DNA of 64,000 nt, from positions 1,922,001 through 1,986,000 of the forward strand of contig CAVNZM010000006.1 in the NCBI GenBank assembly GCA_963693365.1, in the 5' to 3' direction. The notes beneath the pieces were generated by a model. The model had not been told where the DNA came from and did no database searches. It worked only from the letters and a program-made list of their open reading frames with translations. Both the position numbers and the translations under genes were made by a program. Below, one piece after another: positions 62,121 through 64,000 of this stretch. Source of the stretch: Amoebidium appalachense. Lineage: Eukaryota; Ichthyosporea. Every line of letters starts with the position of its first letter. Within the stretch, counting starts at the first letter, position 1.

Positions 62121-62917
62121 CACTAGAATTTTGTAATGATGTGTTTCTCAAGCCAATCAATACATCTAATAAACAGGTCGTATAGTAATACACGTGTTTA
62201 GTATAAAATCAAGGATATTGTAATTTTCAGGTAGGCTATCTTTCTGGGTGTCTGTTGTGAATGTGACGTGTGTGTGTTGCGGTATTATGTGGTCTATCAA
62301 ACTACATTTGGCGATACATGACCGTTTAAACTGGTGTGTGTGTGTGTTGTTTGGGCCATGCAAACGATGCCACCTTATACTTATTAGATCTCCACTGTAT
62401 AGCACGTGTACAGTAAAAGTGTGGTATGTGATCAATAATACCATCAGCTAGTCTAAGAGAAAGACCAATTCTACAGGAAGGTAATATCTATTTAGGTGTT
62501 ACACATTTGCGAGTGCCATATTTGGCAATATGGTTAAGGCGGTCATTGTATATAAAACGAGACATAAAGCTTAGTTTTTCAAGGTGTATATATGCTTTCA
62601 TCGGGTCTGGTGTCGTGTGGTATCTTTTTCCATTTGTTATATTGCGTAATTATCTTGTAGTTGTGTACATGTCTAATAAGTAAGTGGCAGTCCAAAGTCA
62701 CACGCACACTTTTGCGGGGTTTATTTGTATTTGTGCCCGGGGGAAAAGGAGAGAGAGAGGGAAGGAAAGAGGGGAGAGGTGAGGAGGGGACAGGTCAGAT
62801 AGAGAAGAGAGGGTGGGAGGGCAAATACTTCTTTAAGCGGCTTATGTGCTTATTGATTTTCAGCGCGAGATGGGATACTCTAGCAGCTATTGGGACCAGA
62901 CCATATATCGAGAGCGT
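59847..62917. other. Region downstream of the kinase gene
   Basis: C-runs at about 59916-59931, 59957-59982 and 60797-60836, T-runs at 60275-60320 and 60472-60496, a G-run near 60326, and a (GT)n at 62071-62113. A GC-rich hairpin lies at 60880-60895 (GGGGCCC and GGGCCCC arms). An ORF at 61707-62126 matches no family I know and ends in the GT repeat. No coding exon could be supported. Confidence 0.65.
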
Positions 62918-63540
62918 TACAGGCCAGGTTTACAACAGTTGTTAGATAGAAAGGAGGCAACTTCTGCTTCAAGGAAATTTGCCAAGGGTTTAAGTGCTCT
63001 AGTTCTCTCTTTCTTGATCCAAGCGGCGAGAAGGGGTAAACCATATTCACATGCCGGGAAGACAAAAGTGCGAATAAATGTAAGTTTAATAGAAGGATGG
63101 AGGGGTGTGTCTTAAAAAATATTAGCCGAGAAGAAAGCTAACCGCTTACGAGCCAGCTCTACCCTCTTTTCGACCATATGGGAAAACATAACACCAACAG
63201 AATTAACCGGAACACCAAGATATTTGTATTCTGGAACGTATGTGCGGGTGTAGGTTGGAATTAATATACACAACACATGCATTTGGGGTGTGTTCGTGCG
63301 TAATTTAGCCCATCCACATGGCAAATAGGTTCTGCCACAGAAGCAGTGCATAGTGCAAGCAGCCGGACCCCGTCACGAAGATTCCGTTCAACTGCTGCCC
63401 ATAGATGCAGGGAAGCAAATCGCCAAATTCGGGTCCTGCACACAAGGGAATTTCCGTTCAGAATTTCATATCCAAACAGCTGATGAACATATAGGAATTC
63501 CACAACTAAGCCAGAATTGCAGGGAATCATGAGCATATAA
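62918..63540 (-). pseudogene. Decayed LINE-type (non-LTR) reverse transcriptase fragment
   Basis: On the minus strand three pieces in different frames follow the order of the C-terminal half of a non-LTR RT. First LLALCTASVAEPICHVDG and NYARTHPKCMCCV (about 63264-63370). Then PEYKYLGVPVNSVGV and ELARKRLAFFSAN (63115-63235), where the KYLGV block is a common RT landmark. Then KLTFIRTFVFPACEYGLPLL and ALKPLANFLEAEVASFL (62918-63087), like the thumb/connection of LINE RTs. At least two frame changes and stop codons separate the pieces. No catalytic YxDD motif was seen, so it is inactive. The window may end before the 5' part. Confidence 0.5.
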
Positions 63541-64000
63541 GCAGGCCAAACCTTAAACGGAATGGGTAACGAAAGGTGAGTGCAATCGAGATTGCGATCC
63601 CGGGCTACAAATGTGGATGGGCTCTCTGCAGTACTACCCCTTGAATTAATAAAATTTTAATAAAAAAAAATGCAGTTCCACTTAAGAGCCATCCACTACA
63701 TGCATATGCTTATAGAAGGCCCTACATAATAGCAAAAGGCCACACGGTATGATGGAATGCATGTGCCCATATGGCTGGATGCGAACGGAGAGATACTCTT
63801 ACGCTCTACCATTGAATGGGTGGGTGGGTGTGGGACGGAGGGATAGTGCGCTATAGGATGGCTTATTCGGTGCACGAAGGACACCCCAATGACAACCCTG
63901 TACATAGAAGCGAATGGAAGCATCTGAGCCTCCCAAATGTTCCTAAAATAGGCAAGCAGCGGCCACCAAGGGCCGGATTGGAGCTCGAACAAACGGGGAA
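63541..64000. other. Right edge, unassigned
   Basis: A minus-strand ORF covers 63696-63992 but matches nothing I recognise. It could be further 5' sequence of the RT element. No repeats. Confidence 0.4.

Noticed and set aside
61707-62126. 139-codon plus-strand ORF downstream of the kinase
   Set aside because: It has no recognisable family, ends in a GT repeat and shows no splice context.
62846-63115. Plus-strand ORF with a good acceptor and a GTAAGT donor, possibly an exon
   Set aside because: The opposite strand encodes recognisable LINE RT blocks over the same bases, and the plus-strand product matches nothing.

Overview
This is nuclear DNA from an intron-rich eukaryote. Its genes contain 5 to 19 spliceosomal introns, and almost every intron is filled with poly(dC)/poly(dG) runs, (CA)n/(GT)n microsatellites and compound repeats. 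The longest single run is 81 C, at 28226-28306. Most of the long open frames in the window are translations of these repeats (poly-HT, poly-VC, poly-P, poly-G) and are not genes. The gene content suggests a unicellular eukaryote, possibly a relative of animals: a DHX35 of nearly human length, PUF60, and a kinase with two C1 domains. I cannot place it more precisely.

Layout. (1) 121-438, minus: first coding exon of a mitochondrial AIF-type flavoprotein that runs off the left edge. (2) 1707-17418, plus: complete 20-exon DHX35 DEAH-box helicase (698 aa). (3) 17419-23066: intergenic, with a long imperfect hairpin (19489-19597) and a cluster of perfect short palindromes (20010-20367). (4) 23067-30940, minus: six-exon gene of about 1540 aa joining a Cys/His-rich domain, a complete WRN-type DEDDy 3'-5' exonuclease domain and a C-terminal Cys-rich tail. 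Two of its five introns are of the GC-AG class. (5) 30941-33872: intergenic, with CRE-like sites, a hairpin flanked by a 7-bp direct repeat and a 202-codon ORF of unknown function. (6) 33873-43706 (possibly to 45262), minus: PUF60-type splicing factor with 13 resolved exons. (7) 46940-59846, plus: complete 17-exon kinase (543 aa) with two C1 domains followed by a CHK2/CAMK-like catalytic domain. (8) 62918-63540, minus: decayed LINE-type reverse transcriptase fragment.

Exon models were built by hand from splice signals, reading phase and family alignment recalled from memory. For DHX35, the exonuclease gene and the kinase, all exons join in phase. PUF60 has one ambiguous junction and an unresolved N-terminus. 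DHX35 and PUF60 both belong to spliceosome biology, but nothing here shows that they are co-regulated. The most notable features are the intron architecture (C-runs just after donors, CA repeats running into acceptors), the exonuclease gene, the C1-C1-kinase architecture, the hairpin RNA candidate, a three-copy dispersed repeat and a duplicated exon fragment inside PUF60.
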